Source: Cyclobacteriaceae bacterium (GTDB lineage Bacteria; Bacteroidota; Bacteroidia; Cytophagales; Cyclobacteriaceae). Taken from it: a stretch of DNA of 43,148 nucleotides. The DNA is taken from assembly GCA_022841475.1 (NCBI GenBank), contig JALHRJ010000038.1:1-43148 (forward strand), read 5' to 3'. The stretch's first letter is position 1. Each line of letters starts with the position of its first letter. The position numbers and the translations under genes were made by a program. The notes beneath the pieces are model-generated. The model saw only the letters and a program-made list of their open reading frames with translations, was not told the DNA's origin and searched no databases. Of the stretch, positions 26,601 through 34,613 are shown one piece after another.

Positions 26601-26846
26601 AGCGAACAATTTGCTACTGAGTTTGCCGAATTGGGTCATGGCCTCTTCACTTACTTATTGATTAAAGCACTGCAGGGCGATGCGGATGGTGCTCCGAAAG
26701 ATGGAAAGGTTACGATCTATGAATTAAAGTCATACCTCGATGATCAGGTACCTGAGATGACACAAAAACTAAAAGGCAAACCTCAGTATCCATACACATT
26801 TTCCCGCGGTCAGGATTTTCCGATTGTGATTGAAAAGGAGAAGTAA
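23619..26846 (+). CDS. Secreted WD40-repeat caspase-like (metacaspase family C14) protease
   Basis: The 1075-residue protein has a signal peptide (about 1-21, ending KSQ) and about 14 WD40 repeats (roughly 27-645), enough for two seven-bladed propellers, for example GHEGSVNCIDFTPDGKWMITSSGDKTAKIWEV in part. A short linker and an Ig-like strand region (about 730-810) follow, then a caspase-fold domain (about 825-1070). The catalytic pair is intact: His905 in YYAGHG and Cys958 in MDACQSGG. WD40 propellers typically sense or dock partners and release of the protease may follow; substrates are unknown. A second ATG directly follows the first. It lies 23 bases downstream of cdaA, possibly in one transcript. 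Confidence 0.9.
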   Translation: MMRFLLASGLCFCTLFVKSQTIETIIQKGHELAVLTVSISPDSNLVASGSRDKSAKIWELSTGREVRSFLGHEGSVNCIDFTPDGKWMITSSGDKTAKIWEVSTGKEIFTTPVADKFLTAVAFSPDSRYFVTGGYPDEAYVWDLKTLKIIKPISVNADQGLGYGINFSFSQDGKWLAIGEDNRVANVYTTSTWEKKFTFGAEGSCGGCATWVDFSSDSRFLLMASNSGPVKTYDLATGKLQITFAEEVRDIVSAEFSPDGITTLAVTKSEIILWDTKSGKQMGRFTPVADTEITEANFTKNGKDILLASNNNIVYKWNLNTHQVAQHLTGLLNQRDKGGITYDPNFYWESHIAKYIRFKNSILLSQDGKELIKGKFGTKVKRWDISTGKIIMNYSGLDKAALCYDLSQDGKTLVAGGGDGKIIFWNTETGDTIKVIKAHREPIFDIHFSHDENSVASASWDATFKMFDVKTGARINYTDFQNNSVYNFQFHPSDLYVFTASLDNTLKLLELDTYKPVRDFIGHSDIVSSIQISPDQKQLLSTSWDGSIRLWDIATGLMTKKFIGHRGPVHTAIFSRDGNFIYSAGADRTIRTWDISTARVVRTYAGHNAEVTSLLLGKDASMLISHSLDGTSKFWDLNTGKEFFEHIHFGEKEWMVKNPEGYFNGTQEARQHIHFVNGMKTYGVDQFFYEFYRPDLLPKIFQNRGSRDESKGIQGKLNSSPPPGIKIATVPNTDDTQTEVLIRITDTGGGIENVKLFHNGKSIPLDNQTLKLPSRKGESTTYRHVVSLVSGTNTLTASASNKDKIESDPQTVEVVSDRTGKNSVCYILSVGINQYKNSKLSLNYARPDAESFGKILDEKGSLFKNIELHSLYDKEASKENIFKKLEELSAKVHQEDVFIFYYAGHGSMVDNQFFFIPSESIRLYDLMSLKKEAIEASVLQDKLKNIKALKQLIVMDACQSGGSVELLATRGAAEEKAIAQLSRSAGIHVMASAGSEQFATEFAELGHGLFTYLLIKALQGDADGAPKDGKVTIYELKSYLDDQVPEMTQKLKGKPQYPYTFSRGQDFPIVIEKEK

Positions 26847-26914
26847 GCTTCAATGTTACCGAATTGTTAATTATTTTTTTACCTTAGCACCTGTAAACCA
26901 AATAATTATGATTG

Positions 26915-27340
26915 ATGGAAGAAGCAAACCCGGTTAAATTTTACCTTGCCAGATATTTTTTCCTGGCGCTAAGTGCGCTTCAAGGACTGGCCTCAGCACT
27001 CATGTTACTCCAATTCGGAGACTCCCCCAAAAACAGATTTGCCGCCTTTGTACTTGTAACACTCGCTATGATATTTTTTGCGTTGCACTTAATGGTAGCG
27101 GACAAGATTAAACGCGTAGCTGTCAGCAAAAAGAAAATTGCTGTTATCAATCCTGCCAAGGTTAAAACCTATGATTGGTCGGAAGTCAAGAATCTTAAAT
27201 TCATTCCCTTCTTAAACATGTACAGCCTGAAATTGAAGGGGAAAAGAAATAAAATATATTTTCTTCCAACTGAAAATACAGCTACGATTTTTGGGCTTTT
27301 TTCTTCCGCTACCGATTTCCTGTCGAAGAAGGTGCGGTAG
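26915..27340 (+). CDS. Small membrane protein with two TM helices, unknown function
   Basis: I do not recognise this protein confidently. Two hydrophobic helices (about 9-33 and 40-65) are followed by a hydrophilic domain of about 75 residues (KIKRVAVSKKKIAVINPAKVKTYDWSEVKNLKFIPFLNMYSLKLKG in part), whose strand pattern recalls bacterial PH-like domains. I chose the ATG at 26915; a TTG one codon earlier is also possible. A TACCTTAG sequence around 26880 is one base off the -7 consensus. It ends 13 bases from the convergent DUF1080 gene. Confidence 0.7.
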   Translation: MEEANPVKFYLARYFFLALSALQGLASALMLLQFGDSPKNRFAAFVLVTLAMIFFALHLMVADKIKRVAVSKKKIAVINPAKVKTYDWSEVKNLKFIPFLNMYSLKLKGKRNKIYFLPTENTATIFGLFSSATDFLSKKVR

Positions 27341-27353
27341 ATTGTTAATCTGC

Positions 27354-28211
27354 TCAATCGAATTGGGGTAGTCTATCAATACTTGCAATCTTAACGTGGC
27401 GATAAAAAACTTCCGCAGACTCAGATTGAAGTTGAATTTTTCCTTTGGTCAAAGGAGTTTCATTACCATTGTCTGATTGCCTGGAATTTTCAAGGACCAT
27501 CACCACTTGATTGTTGATCATGTGCACACTAGTGTTTCCAAAGCAATAAAGATCAATGGTGTTCCATTCTCCTGAAGGCTTTTCACCATCAGGAAATTTT
27601 TTACAATGCCTACCGATTTTAGAATCCTGACTAAATGTAAGTAACGAAGCTTGTGGATCGTATTGGAAAATGCTATCGGCATTCATAGATGCCCTGATAT
27701 CAAATGCCGCGCCAGCCACGCCCCAATAGTCACCACAATCGCCTTCCTGAATTTGAAATTCCTGCGACCTTAACCAAAATCCATCACCCTTTCCGTGTTC
27801 TCCAACACCATGATATAATAGTCCACTATCTCTTCGGTCTGAATCTTTTTCTCTCGGGTACCATTTTAACTCGCCCCATTTAAACTGTAGTTGAAGATGA
27901 TAATTTTCGAATTCTTGTTTGGTTGAAATACCGCCCCAGATTTCTCCGGATATTCTCAAAGCTTTTTCCCCATCAACATCTACTATTTTAAAGACGCTCG
28001 TGTCAACGTTTAATCCCAATGGTTCGGAAACCACACTGTCGCCTGCAACATGTTTAGCGCCCAGATAAGTATCCCAATTTTCAAGATCGGATCCATCGAA
28101 TAATATTTCCCATTCCTCAGTTTCTACTTTTTTGGGCGAACATGTTACCCAAGTAACCAAAACCGCAGCCAGTAATAATCCGGTTACGTTTACTTTGTTA
28201 ATCCTAATCAT
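27354..28211 (-). CDS. DUF1080 (3-keto-disaccharide hydrolase-type) lipoprotein
   Basis: DUF1080 proteins have a LamG/GH16-like jelly-roll fold and several hydrolyse 3-keto-glycosides. The protein begins MIRINKVNVTGLLLAAVLVTWVTC, a lipoprotein signal with a Cys acceptor. The DUF1080 core follows: WEILFDGSDLENWDTYLG, ENYHLQLQFKWGE, SGLLYHGVGEHG, EFQIQEGDCGDYWG, GEWNTIDLYCFGNTSVHMINNQVV and GKIQLQSESAEVFYRHVKI. I chose the ATG at 28211 because it opens the lipobox signal; in-frame ATGs up to 22 codons upstream would overlap the end of the previous gene. It is probably an outer-membrane or periplasmic carbohydrate-active lipoprotein. Confidence 0.87.
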   Translation of the reverse strand: MIRINKVNVTGLLLAAVLVTWVTCSPKKVETEEWEILFDGSDLENWDTYLGAKHVAGDSVVSEPLGLNVDTSVFKIVDVDGEKALRISGEIWGGISTKQEFENYHLQLQFKWGELKWYPREKDSDRRDSGLLYHGVGEHGKGDGFWLRSQEFQIQEGDCGDYWGVAGAAFDIRASMNADSIFQYDPQASLLTFSQDSKIGRHCKKFPDGEKPSGEWNTIDLYCFGNTSVHMINNQVVMVLENSRQSDNGNETPLTKGKIQLQSESAEVFYRHVKIASIDRLPQFD

Positions 28212-28243
28212 GATAGTCAAGTTTGCCATTAACTTCCTAATCA

Positions 28244-31200
28244 TTACTTCCAAACCGGTCCTACTCCTGCTTCCCATAGCTGCTTATTAAAGGCAGGGAT
28301 TTCTTTTTCAAGAATCTCGGTAGCTTTTGCTTTTAAAGTAGCCCATTGTGCATTCAACTCATGCTGCCGATCCAATGTCGGCTTGATTACTTTGGGAATA
28401 TCACTCTCCGCGTGGTTGATCATGAAGAGATAATTTGCCGTAAACTTATTTGGAAAATTCTCCACATCGTCATATGCCTTTGACTTTCGTTGGATCATGT
28501 CTTCATCCCATTGCTTCATGCGCTGACTCAACATTTGACCCTGCTTCTTTAATGCGCTTAATTTTTCATCAGCCGGTAAAGCTGATAAAAGTTGATCAAG
28601 TTGCTCCCGCTTCGCATACATCGTATTGATGGTTTGATGCATTTTATTTAGTTCTGTTTCCATGCTACTCATCAGTGCATGATACTGCTGATACATTTTC
28701 GCATCGGTTGGATAAAGTGGATTGGGTAAGATTTCAAAACTAGTAGAAGCCGTTTGTTCACCTGATTTTAATGTGAGTGAGTATTTTCCAGGGGAAGCTT
28801 TATGACCCCGGAAATTGCTTTCGATGTAAACATTGGGCACACCTACCATGGTAGGATAGCGCATATTCCAGACAAACCGATTAAGTCCTTTTGAATTGCT
28901 TAATGTGGGATCCGCAGGAGGCGCGCTGTCATAACTTTGATAGGTAGTATCTTTTACAGAAGTAAATGACCGAACGAGATTTCCTTGCTCATCTTTAATT
29001 TCTAATACTACTTTATCAGAAGCTTTCAACTCAGGCAACTGGTAATAAATTACCACGCCTGTGGCAGGGTTAACCCCATGCTCAGGGTGTGTACCATCAA
29101 ATTCAGGCGAAGATCCATCTAACTGACTGTATCCATTCACCAACATCGCATCTTCAGGTTGATAAAGTACAAGCCCCGTTTCATTTTTGTTCTGACGAAT
29201 CAAACCGATATCATCCAAAATCCAGAATGATCTTCCGGAAGTTGCGGCAATCAAATCTCCCTTATGAATGCGCAAATCAGTTATCGGGGTGATTGGCAAA
29301 TTCAATTGAAATGGCGACCATTCCTTTCCACCGTTCAAGGAAATAAAAACTCCTAACTCAGTGCCGGCAAAAAGTAAATCCTTTCGTTTGTCGTCTTCTC
29401 TTACAACGCGGGTAAATGCATTGTTCGGAATACCCGAGATTAGTTTTGTCCAGGTTTTACCATAATCGGTAGTCTTATAAATACCCGGAGTGTGATCATT
29501 AAACTTGTAACGCGTTGTCGCGATGTAAGCCGTTGCTTTATCATGTGGCGATACTTCAATTGCGTTGATCAGACACTCTTGTAATCCTGTCGGAGTAACA
29601 TTTTGCCAGCTCGCACCATTGTCGCGGGTGATATGCATCAGACCATCATCACTGCCCGTCCAGATAACACCCTTTTCATGTGGCGATTCCATAACGTAAC
29701 TCAGTGTTCCGTAATTTTCTGCGCCTACCGCTTCATTGGTATAAGGTCCTCCACCTTTGCCTTGCTTTTCTTTCTCATTACGGGTAAGATCCGGTGAAAC
29801 TTCTGTCCATGTTGTTCCCATGTCAGTAGTTTTCAATAATAGCTGAGCACCGTGATAGTTTGTATTGGGTTCATGTTTAGACCAGATAATAGGTGCATTC
29901 CAATTAAACCGGTATTTTATATCCTTGGCATCCATACCCAGATATTGAATGGGTGCAGCCATGATGTTTGTTCCTGCCTTGGCTTTGGTATCCAGCACTT
30001 CAATGGTGCCCTGATAACTTCCACCTAATACATAGCGCGGATCGTCAGGATTGAATGCAAGAAATGCACTTTCACCACCAGCAGATGAAGTCCAGCTTGA
30101 GGTTGTTATTCCACCACTACCAAACTCACGACTGGCTATAATAACCGATGAGTTATCCTGTTGACCCGCGTAAATATTATATGGAAACTGATTGTCTACA
30201 TTGATGCGATAAAATTGAGCTGTAGGCATATTGCTTTGCAGAGACCACGTCTTTCCAAAATTTACGCTGATAGACGCTCCGCCATCATCAGCCATCACCA
30301 TGTTTTTAGAATTATAAGGGTTAATCCACAGGTCGTGATAATCACCATGACGGCCCGAAATATATTCCCACGTTTTTCCACCATCAATAGAACGCATCGC
30401 GGGCGCACTCAAAACATAAACCGTGTTTTCGTTTTGCGGATCAGCAAAAACCTCAATATAATACCAGGCCCTTTGTATCAGTCGATGATCGTTTGTAACC
30501 CGCGACCAACTTTTGCCGGCATTGTTGGAAACAAACAATCCACCTAACTCTTTGTCGGAGTCACTTTCCAATAAAAGATATACCTTATCAGAGTTAGACC
30601 GACACACGGATACAGCCATCTTGCCCAACTCTTTGGGAAGACCCGCATGAATTTTCTCCCAGGTCTCACCGCTATCCGTAGATTTATAAAGTCCGCTGCC
30701 CTCACCACCACTAATTACTTTCCACGGCAAGCGACCATATTCATTCATGGCCGCATAAAGCACACGCGGATTATTCATGTCCATCGATAATTCTACACAT
30801 CCGGTTTTATCATCTACGTATAAAACTTTTTTCCAGGCGGTGCCGCCATCGATAGATTTAAATACGCCACGTTCCTGAGATTTGCCATACAAAGCACCTT
30901 GCGCTGCTACGTAGACTACATTAGGATCTTTTGGATGAATGGCTATGCGCGAAATGTGTTGAGTTAAATCAAGTCCTATTTTTTTCCAAGTCTTTCCGGC
31001 ATCGGTCGATTTATATACACCATCACCATGATGCGTCATCACACCACGCACGGCATGCTCGCCCATGCCTACATACACAACATTCGGATCGCTCTCTGCA
31101 ACTGCAATTGCGCCTACAGAACCAGTCTTGAATGCGCCATCAGAAATATTATTCCAGGTAACACCGAGGTCATCCGTTTTCCAAAGCCCCCCACCGGTTG

Positions 31201-31423
31201 TGCCCATGTAGTAGGTGTTGATATCGCCTATTACGCCAGAAGCCGTATTCGACCGACCACCGCGAAACGGCCCAATGCTGCGCCACTTTACAGGCTTATA
31301 ATAATCGTTGAGATTAGTAGTCGTTGTTGCTGTGGCAACAGGCTGTTCTTTCCTGGTGCGTTGCGCCTGCGTTGTTGAAAACAGTAACACAGAAAGCATG
31401 AAAAGGGAAATTCTTTTTAGCAT
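28244..31423 (-). CDS. Secreted sortilin/VPS10-like BNR-repeat protein
   Basis: A signal peptide (about 1-20, ending TQAQ) leads to a long beta-propeller region with at least nine Asp-box/BNR motifs, such as [55 protein letters not shown] and [11 protein letters not shown] (about residues 40-720). A beta-rich region follows (about 760-900) and then a helical C-terminal part with coiled-coil character (about 905-1050). This layout is typical of the 1000-1100-residue glycosyl hydrolase-like proteins of Bacteroidota annotated as sortilin-related; catalytic activity is not established. It precedes the DUF1080 lipoprotein gene by 32 bases, so they may act together at the cell surface. Confidence 0.85.
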   Translation of the reverse strand: MLKRISLFMLSVLLFSTTQAQRTRKEQPVATATTTTNLNDYYKPVKWRSIGPFRGGRSNTASGVIGDINTYYMGTTGGGLWKTDDLGVTWNNISDGAFKTGSVGAIAVAESDPNVVYVGMGEHAVRGVMTHHGDGVYKSTDAGKTWKKIGLDLTQHISRIAIHPKDPNVVYVAAQGALYGKSQERGVFKSIDGGTAWKKVLYVDDKTGCVELSMDMNNPRVLYAAMNEYGRLPWKVISGGEGSGLYKSTDSGETWEKIHAGLPKELGKMAVSVCRSNSDKVYLLLESDSDKELGGLFVSNNAGKSWSRVTNDHRLIQRAWYYIEVFADPQNENTVYVLSAPAMRSIDGGKTWEYISGRHGDYHDLWINPYNSKNMVMADDGGASISVNFGKTWSLQSNMPTAQFYRINVDNQFPYNIYAGQQDNSSVIIASREFGSGGITTSSWTSSAGGESAFLAFNPDDPRYVLGGSYQGTIEVLDTKAKAGTNIMAAPIQYLGMDAKDIKYRFNWNAPIIWSKHEPNTNYHGAQLLLKTTDMGTTWTEVSPDLTRNEKEKQGKGGGPYTNEAVGAENYGTLSYVMESPHEKGVIWTGSDDGLMHITRDNGASWQNVTPTGLQECLINAIEVSPHDKATAYIATTRYKFNDHTPGIYKTTDYGKTWTKLISGIPNNAFTRVVREDDKRKDLLFAGTELGVFISLNGGKEWSPFQLNLPITPITDLRIHKGDLIAATSGRSFWILDDIGLIRQNKNETGLVLYQPEDAMLVNGYSQLDGSSPEFDGTHPEHGVNPATGVVIYYQLPELKASDKVVLEIKDEQGNLVRSFTSVKDTTYQSYDSAPPADPTLSNSKGLNRFVWNMRYPTMVGVPNVYIESNFRGHKASPGKYSLTLKSGEQTASTSFEILPNPLYPTDAKMYQQYHALMSSMETELNKMHQTINTMYAKREQLDQLLSALPADEKLSALKKQGQMLSQRMKQWDEDMIQRKSKAYDDVENFPNKFTANYLFMINHAESDIPKVIKPTLDRQHELNAQWATLKAKATEILEKEIPAFNKQLWEAGVGPVWK

Positions 31424-31566
31424 GGGGTTTAATTATTATGAAGGAAATATAGAGAATATTTTCTGCTGCGAATTGCTCAAACAACTCAAAGAGTAAGATT
31501 CTTTTTAATCGGTTTGGGGATTGGGTGGGAGGTGGTTTCGGAAAAATTTGAAGAATTTTAAAAAGT

Positions 31567-31650
31567 CTATTTACCATAGTAATTGTCGAGCATGTTTCGA
31601 TAGAATTTAGAGGACAATCGTACGGCAGCTTTCCATATTGAGTTAGACAT
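31567..31650 (-). CDS. Possible 27-residue small protein next to the GxxExxY cassette
   Basis: In the 230-base gap upstream of the BNR-repeat gene, an ATG at 31650 starts a 27-codon frame that begins MSNSIWKAAVRLSS and ends with NYYGK. It lies four bases beyond the left repeat of the GxxExxY cassette, and a TAA precedes the ATG in frame, so it cannot be longer. Codon use looks like ordinary coding sequence and the product would be basic and amphipathic. Nothing else supports translation, so this could be chance. I see no other gene in this gap. Confidence 0.22.
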   Translation of the reverse strand: MSNSIWKAAVRLSSKFYRNMLDNYYGK

Positions 31651-31653
31651 TTA

Positions 31654-31674
31654 TTAAACCACATAGAAACATAG
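31654..31674. repeat. Left inverted repeat of GxxExxY cassette
   Basis: The sequence starts TTAAACCACATAG and ends CATAG, and matches the reverse complement of 32094-32114 at 18 of 21 positions. It ends three bases from the stop codon of the GxxExxY gene. It also forms its own hairpin: TTAAACC (31654-31660) with GGTTTAA (31675-31681). Confidence 0.75.
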
Positions 31675-31677
31675 GGT

Positions 31678-32091
31678 TTAACCAGTAGGCGATTTTGCAA
31701 AATACTCATTAACAGAAGTCCGTTGACCTTCATTAAAAATATTGGAACTATTAAAATTTATGAGAATACCCTTAGGGGCTTTTAAAAGTTTCATATAGGT
31801 AAGAAGCTGCGCTTCAAACACACTAGTCATTTCCTGAACAGCTTTCAATTCTACAACAATACATTGTTCCACAAAAAAATCACACCTAAAATCAACAGCC
31901 AGTACTTTACCCTTATATTCTACTGGCACCTTCATCTCTGTGGAAAAATTTATTTTTCTATGTAAAAATTCTTCTGTCATGCACTGATGATACACGCTTT
32001 CTAACAGACCCCTGCCCATAGCTTTATGAACTTCAATGGCACTTCCGATTATCGTGTACGTAATTTCGTCCAGATATTTCTTCGTAACCAT
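31678..32091 (-). CDS. GxxExxY protein (PD-(D/E)XK nuclease-like)
   Basis: The family signature G-x-x-E-x-x-Y is at residues 28-34 (GLLESVY), preceded by the typical TYTIIGSAIEVHKAMG. A PD-(D/E)XK-like core follows in VDFRCDFFVEQCIVVELKAV, where the Asp and the E-x-K could bind metal. A LLTYMKLLKAPKGILINFN segment is also characteristic. Length (137 residues) is slightly above the family's usual 120-130. The biological role is unknown. The gene is tightly bounded by inverted repeats two to three bases from its start and stop and lies immediately after kbl in the same direction, suggesting a small inserted cassette. Confidence 0.9.
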   Translation of the reverse strand: MVTKKYLDEITYTIIGSAIEVHKAMGRGLLESVYHQCMTEEFLHRKINFSTEMKVPVEYKGKVLAVDFRCDFFVEQCIVVELKAVQEMTSVFEAQLLTYMKLLKAPKGILINFNSSNIFNEGQRTSVNEYFAKSPTG

Positions 32092-32093
32092 AA

Positions 32094-32114
32094 CTATGCA
32101 GCTATGTGGTTTAA
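32094..32114. repeat. Right inverted repeat of GxxExxY cassette
   Basis: It consists of CTATGCAG followed by CTATGTGG and TTTAA, that is two 8-base units and a tail. It begins two bases before the GxxExxY start codon and ends two bases from the kbl stop codon (32117). It is inverted relative to 31654-31674, with 18 of 21 positions identical. Confidence 0.75.
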
Positions 32115-32116
32115 AG

Positions 32117-33313
32117 TCACTTCAAAACCCCCAACTCATTCCCTACTTCTGTAAATGCCTGTATCGCTTTATCCAAATGATGTTGCTCATGGGCAGCAGA
32201 AATCTGTACCCGAATGCGTGCCTTGCCTTTGGCCACCACCGGAAAGAAAAATCCAATTACATAAATTCCTTTGTCCAAAAGTCGTTCAGCAAATTTTTGA
32301 GCAAGGGGTGCTTCGTATAGCATGATCGGAACGATGGGATGAACACCGGGTTTGATGTCAAAACCGGAAGCTGTCATTTTTTCACGAAAGTATTTTGTGT
32401 TTTGCTCCAGTTTATCCCGCAAGGCTGTGGTTTCCGAAAGCATGTTAAATACTTCGATGGAAGCTCCCGTAATAGAGGGTGCTAACGTATTTGAAAATAA
32501 ATATGGCCGTGATCGCTGACGCAACAGTTCTATAATTTCTTTACGACCCGATGTAAACCCTCCGGAAGCACCACCCAATGCTTTGCCCAATGTGCCCGTG
32601 ATAATATCTACACGATCCATTACACCACAATATTCAGGAACTCCGCGTCCGGTTTTTCCAATAAACCCAGACGAGTGACATTCATCGGTCATCACCAACG
32701 CTTCGAATTGATCGGCCAGTTCACAGATTTTATCCAGCTGCGCGATCGTGCCATCCATGGAGAATGCACCATCGGTAACAATAATGATTTGATTGGCTCC
32801 GGCTTTACGGGCTTCTTCCAATTGCAATTTCAAATCATCCATGTCGTTGTGCTTGTAACGATAGCGCATGGCTTTGCATAACCGAACGCCATCGATAATC
32901 GAAGCGTGATTTAATTCATCTGATATGATGGCATCTTTTTCTCCGAGCAAGGGTTCGAATACTCCGCCATTGGCATCGAAGGCAGCCGCATATAAAATGG
33001 TATCTTCTGTACCGAGAAATTCTGAAATCTTTTTCTCTAACTCCTTATGTATATCCTGTGTGCCGCATATAAACCGAACCGATGATAATCCAAATCCATG
33101 TGTATCAATCGCACGCTTGGCAGCTTCGATGACACGCGGGTGCGATGAAAGACCCAGGTAATTGTTCGCACAAAAATTAATTACTTCTTTTCCATCCTGT
33201 GTTTTTATGTCCGCTCCTTGGGGGGTAACTATAATTCTTTCCTTTTTAAAAAGGCCGGCTTCGCGAATGGAGTCAAGTTCTTTTTGCAGCACAGGTTGAA
33301 GTCTCTTATACAT
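32117..33313 (-). CDS. kbl: Glycine C-acetyltransferase (2-amino-3-ketobutyrate CoA ligase)
   Basis: This PLP enzyme converts 2-amino-3-oxobutyrate and CoA to glycine and acetyl-CoA, the second step of threonine breakdown. It has the alpha-oxoamine synthase hallmarks: NFCANNYLGLSSHPRV (46-61), GFGLSSVRFICGTQ (73-86), SDELNHASIIDG (131-142), MTDECHSSGFIG (208-219) and the PLP lysine K244 in GTLGKALGGASGG. The 398-residue length is standard. The divergent tdh gene nearby supplies the substrate, which favours Kbl over BioF or serine palmitoyltransferase. It starts three bases after a small conserved gene. Confidence 0.95.
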   Translation of the reverse strand: MYKRLQPVLQKELDSIREAGLFKKERIIVTPQGADIKTQDGKEVINFCANNYLGLSSHPRVIEAAKRAIDTHGFGLSSVRFICGTQDIHKELEKKISEFLGTEDTILYAAAFDANGGVFEPLLGEKDAIISDELNHASIIDGVRLCKAMRYRYKHNDMDDLKLQLEEARKAGANQIIIVTDGAFSMDGTIAQLDKICELADQFEALVMTDECHSSGFIGKTGRGVPEYCGVMDRVDIITGTLGKALGGASGGFTSGRKEIIELLRQRSRPYLFSNTLAPSITGASIEVFNMLSETTALRDKLEQNTKYFREKMTASGFDIKPGVHPIVPIMLYEAPLAQKFAERLLDKGIYVIGFFFPVVAKGKARIRVQISAAHEQHHLDKAIQAFTEVGNELGVLK

Positions 33314-33316
33314 GGG

Positions 33317-33574
33317 TTAATTCATTTTAGGTTTAGGTCTCATAACAGGTTTTGAGGCCGGTGCGGAATCTTTCTTTTGATCTGAAACAGGTTCGGTATT
33401 TTTTAGCAGATACTTTCTGCGGATTGGATTGATCAGGTATAACTTTTGTGCCGTAAAACTTGCCGGGCTCATCACTTCAAACAATCTGTTCCATTCATTC
33501 CAAAGACCGGGCTCGGCAGCAGAAAATGTCTGACTGTCTATCTTTTTACTGATCAGATACTCCTCAAAATTCAT
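33317..33574 (-). CDS. Small protein of unknown function upstream of kbl
   Basis: The 85-residue product starts MNFEEYLISKKIDSQTFSAAE and has a mainly helical, soluble body with LFEVMSPASFTAQKLYLINPIRRKYLL. It ends in a Pro/Lys-rich tail (KPVMRPKPKMN). The ORF is intact, its stop is three bases before the kbl start, and similar small genes occur in Bacteroidota as far as I recall. The ATG at 33574 is preferred to a GTG one codon upstream. No function can be assigned. Confidence 0.7.
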   Translation of the reverse strand: MNFEEYLISKKIDSQTFSAAEPGLWNEWNRLFEVMSPASFTAQKLYLINPIRRKYLLKNTEPVSDQKKDSAPASKPVMRPKPKMN

Positions 33575-33590
33575 CACGTAAATCTACAAT

Positions 33591-33618
33591 CGTAATTCGT
33601 AATTCGTAAATGGTAATT
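33591..33618 (+). repeat. Solo heptamer array
   Basis: Four consecutive 7-base units, CGTAATT, CGTAATT, CGTAAAT and GGTAATT, occupy the gap between the divergent small gene and tdh. The period equals that of the arrays flanking the four-helix-bundle gene but the unit differs, and no ORF lies beside it. A TAACTTCG sequence (33626-33633), one base off the -7 consensus, follows and may be the tdh promoter. Confidence 0.7.
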
Positions 33619-33652
33619 TTCTCTAACTTCGCCCCCGCATCCGATTGAATAC

Positions 33653-34612
33653 ATGAAGAAAACAAAGATTTTACTCATTGGCGCAGGAGGTCAACTCGGC
33701 TCTGAACTTACCCAGGGCCTTTGGAAAATATACGGTCAGGAAAACGTAATTGCATCGGACATAAAAGATGCGCAGGGCATTTTAAAAGAAGGCCCTTACG
33801 AAAAGTTTGATGTGATGCAGCGCGACAAACTCTTTGAGTTGATTCGCAAACACGAAGTCACTCAGATCTATCATTTGGCAGCCCTCCTTTCTGCCACCGG
33901 AGAGAAAGACCCGCGCTGGGCCTGGAAGCTTAACATGGATAGCTTACTCTTTGTATTGGAAGCTGCGCAGGAACTTAAACTCCATAAAGTATATTGGCCC
34001 AGTTCCATTGCTGCTTTCGGTCCTACTACGCCAAAACAAAATACACCACAGGACACCATTATGGATCCTACTACAGTGTATGGAATTACTAAGCTTGCTG
34101 GTGAGCTCTGGTGCGAATATTATTTCAGAAGGTATGGTGTTGATGTTCGGAGTTTACGGTATCCGGGGTTGATTGGTTATAAGACCCCCCCGGGAGGCGG
34201 CACTACCGATTACGCAGTTGATATCTACTTCAAAGCAATCAAAGAACAGAAGTACGAATGTTTTTTGGCTGCCGATACTTATTTGCCCATGATGTACATG
34301 GATGATGCTGTTAAAGCCACATTGGATTTAATGGAGGCCCCTGCCGAAAAAGTAAAGATTCGTTCCAGCTACAATATTGGTGCGATGAGTTTTTGTCCGG
34401 CCCAGGTGGCTGCAACCATAAAGAAACATATTCCCGATTTTGCTATCACATACAAACCTGATTTTCGTCAGGCGATTGCAGACTCATGGCCTAAATCAAT
34501 TGATGACACACCGGCCCGACAGGACTGGGGTTGGAAACATCAGTTTGGCTTGGAAGAAATGACGGAGGATATACTTACAAACCTGAAAAAAAATCCGGAA
34601 CTTCTTGGCTAG
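33653..34612 (+). CDS. tdh: L-threonine 3-dehydrogenase, epimerase-like (short-chain) type
   Basis: This NAD-dependent enzyme of the extended SDR family oxidises threonine to 2-amino-3-oxobutyrate. The nucleotide motif GAGGQLG is at residues 10-16, ASDIK follows, and IYHLAALLSATGEKDPRWAWKLNMD marks this subgroup. The catalytic YxxxK is in TTVYGITKLAGE (about residue 143), and GGTTDYAVDIYFKAI plus YLPMMYMDDAVKAT are typical. The 319 residues agree with the UDP-galactose-epimerase-like threonine dehydrogenases known from Bacteroidota. It is divergent from kbl, with which it forms the threonine-to-glycine route. Its end is one base from the convergent T9SS gene. Confidence 0.9.
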   Translation: MKKTKILLIGAGGQLGSELTQGLWKIYGQENVIASDIKDAQGILKEGPYEKFDVMQRDKLFELIRKHEVTQIYHLAALLSATGEKDPRWAWKLNMDSLLFVLEAAQELKLHKVYWPSSIAAFGPTTPKQNTPQDTIMDPTTVYGITKLAGELWCEYYFRRYGVDVRSLRYPGLIGYKTPPGGGTTDYAVDIYFKAIKEQKYECFLAADTYLPMMYMDDAVKATLDLMEAPAEKVKIRSSYNIGAMSFCPAQVAATIKKHIPDFAITYKPDFRQAIADSWPKSIDDTPARQDWGWKHQFGLEEMTEDILTNLKKNPELLG

Positions 34613-34613
34613 A

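Noticed and set aside
22729..26846. CBASS-like antiphage system (cyclase plus caspase effector)
   Set aside because: CdaA is a housekeeping c-di-AMP synthase, not a CD-NTase, and the caspase protein is exported; no Cap2/Cap3 or defence neighbours.
31314..31733. 139-codon minus-strand frame spanning the BNR gene start, the gap and the end of the GxxExxY gene
   Set aside because: It overlaps two well-supported genes in a different frame and has no recognisable domain; overlap with the repeat makes it a chance frame.
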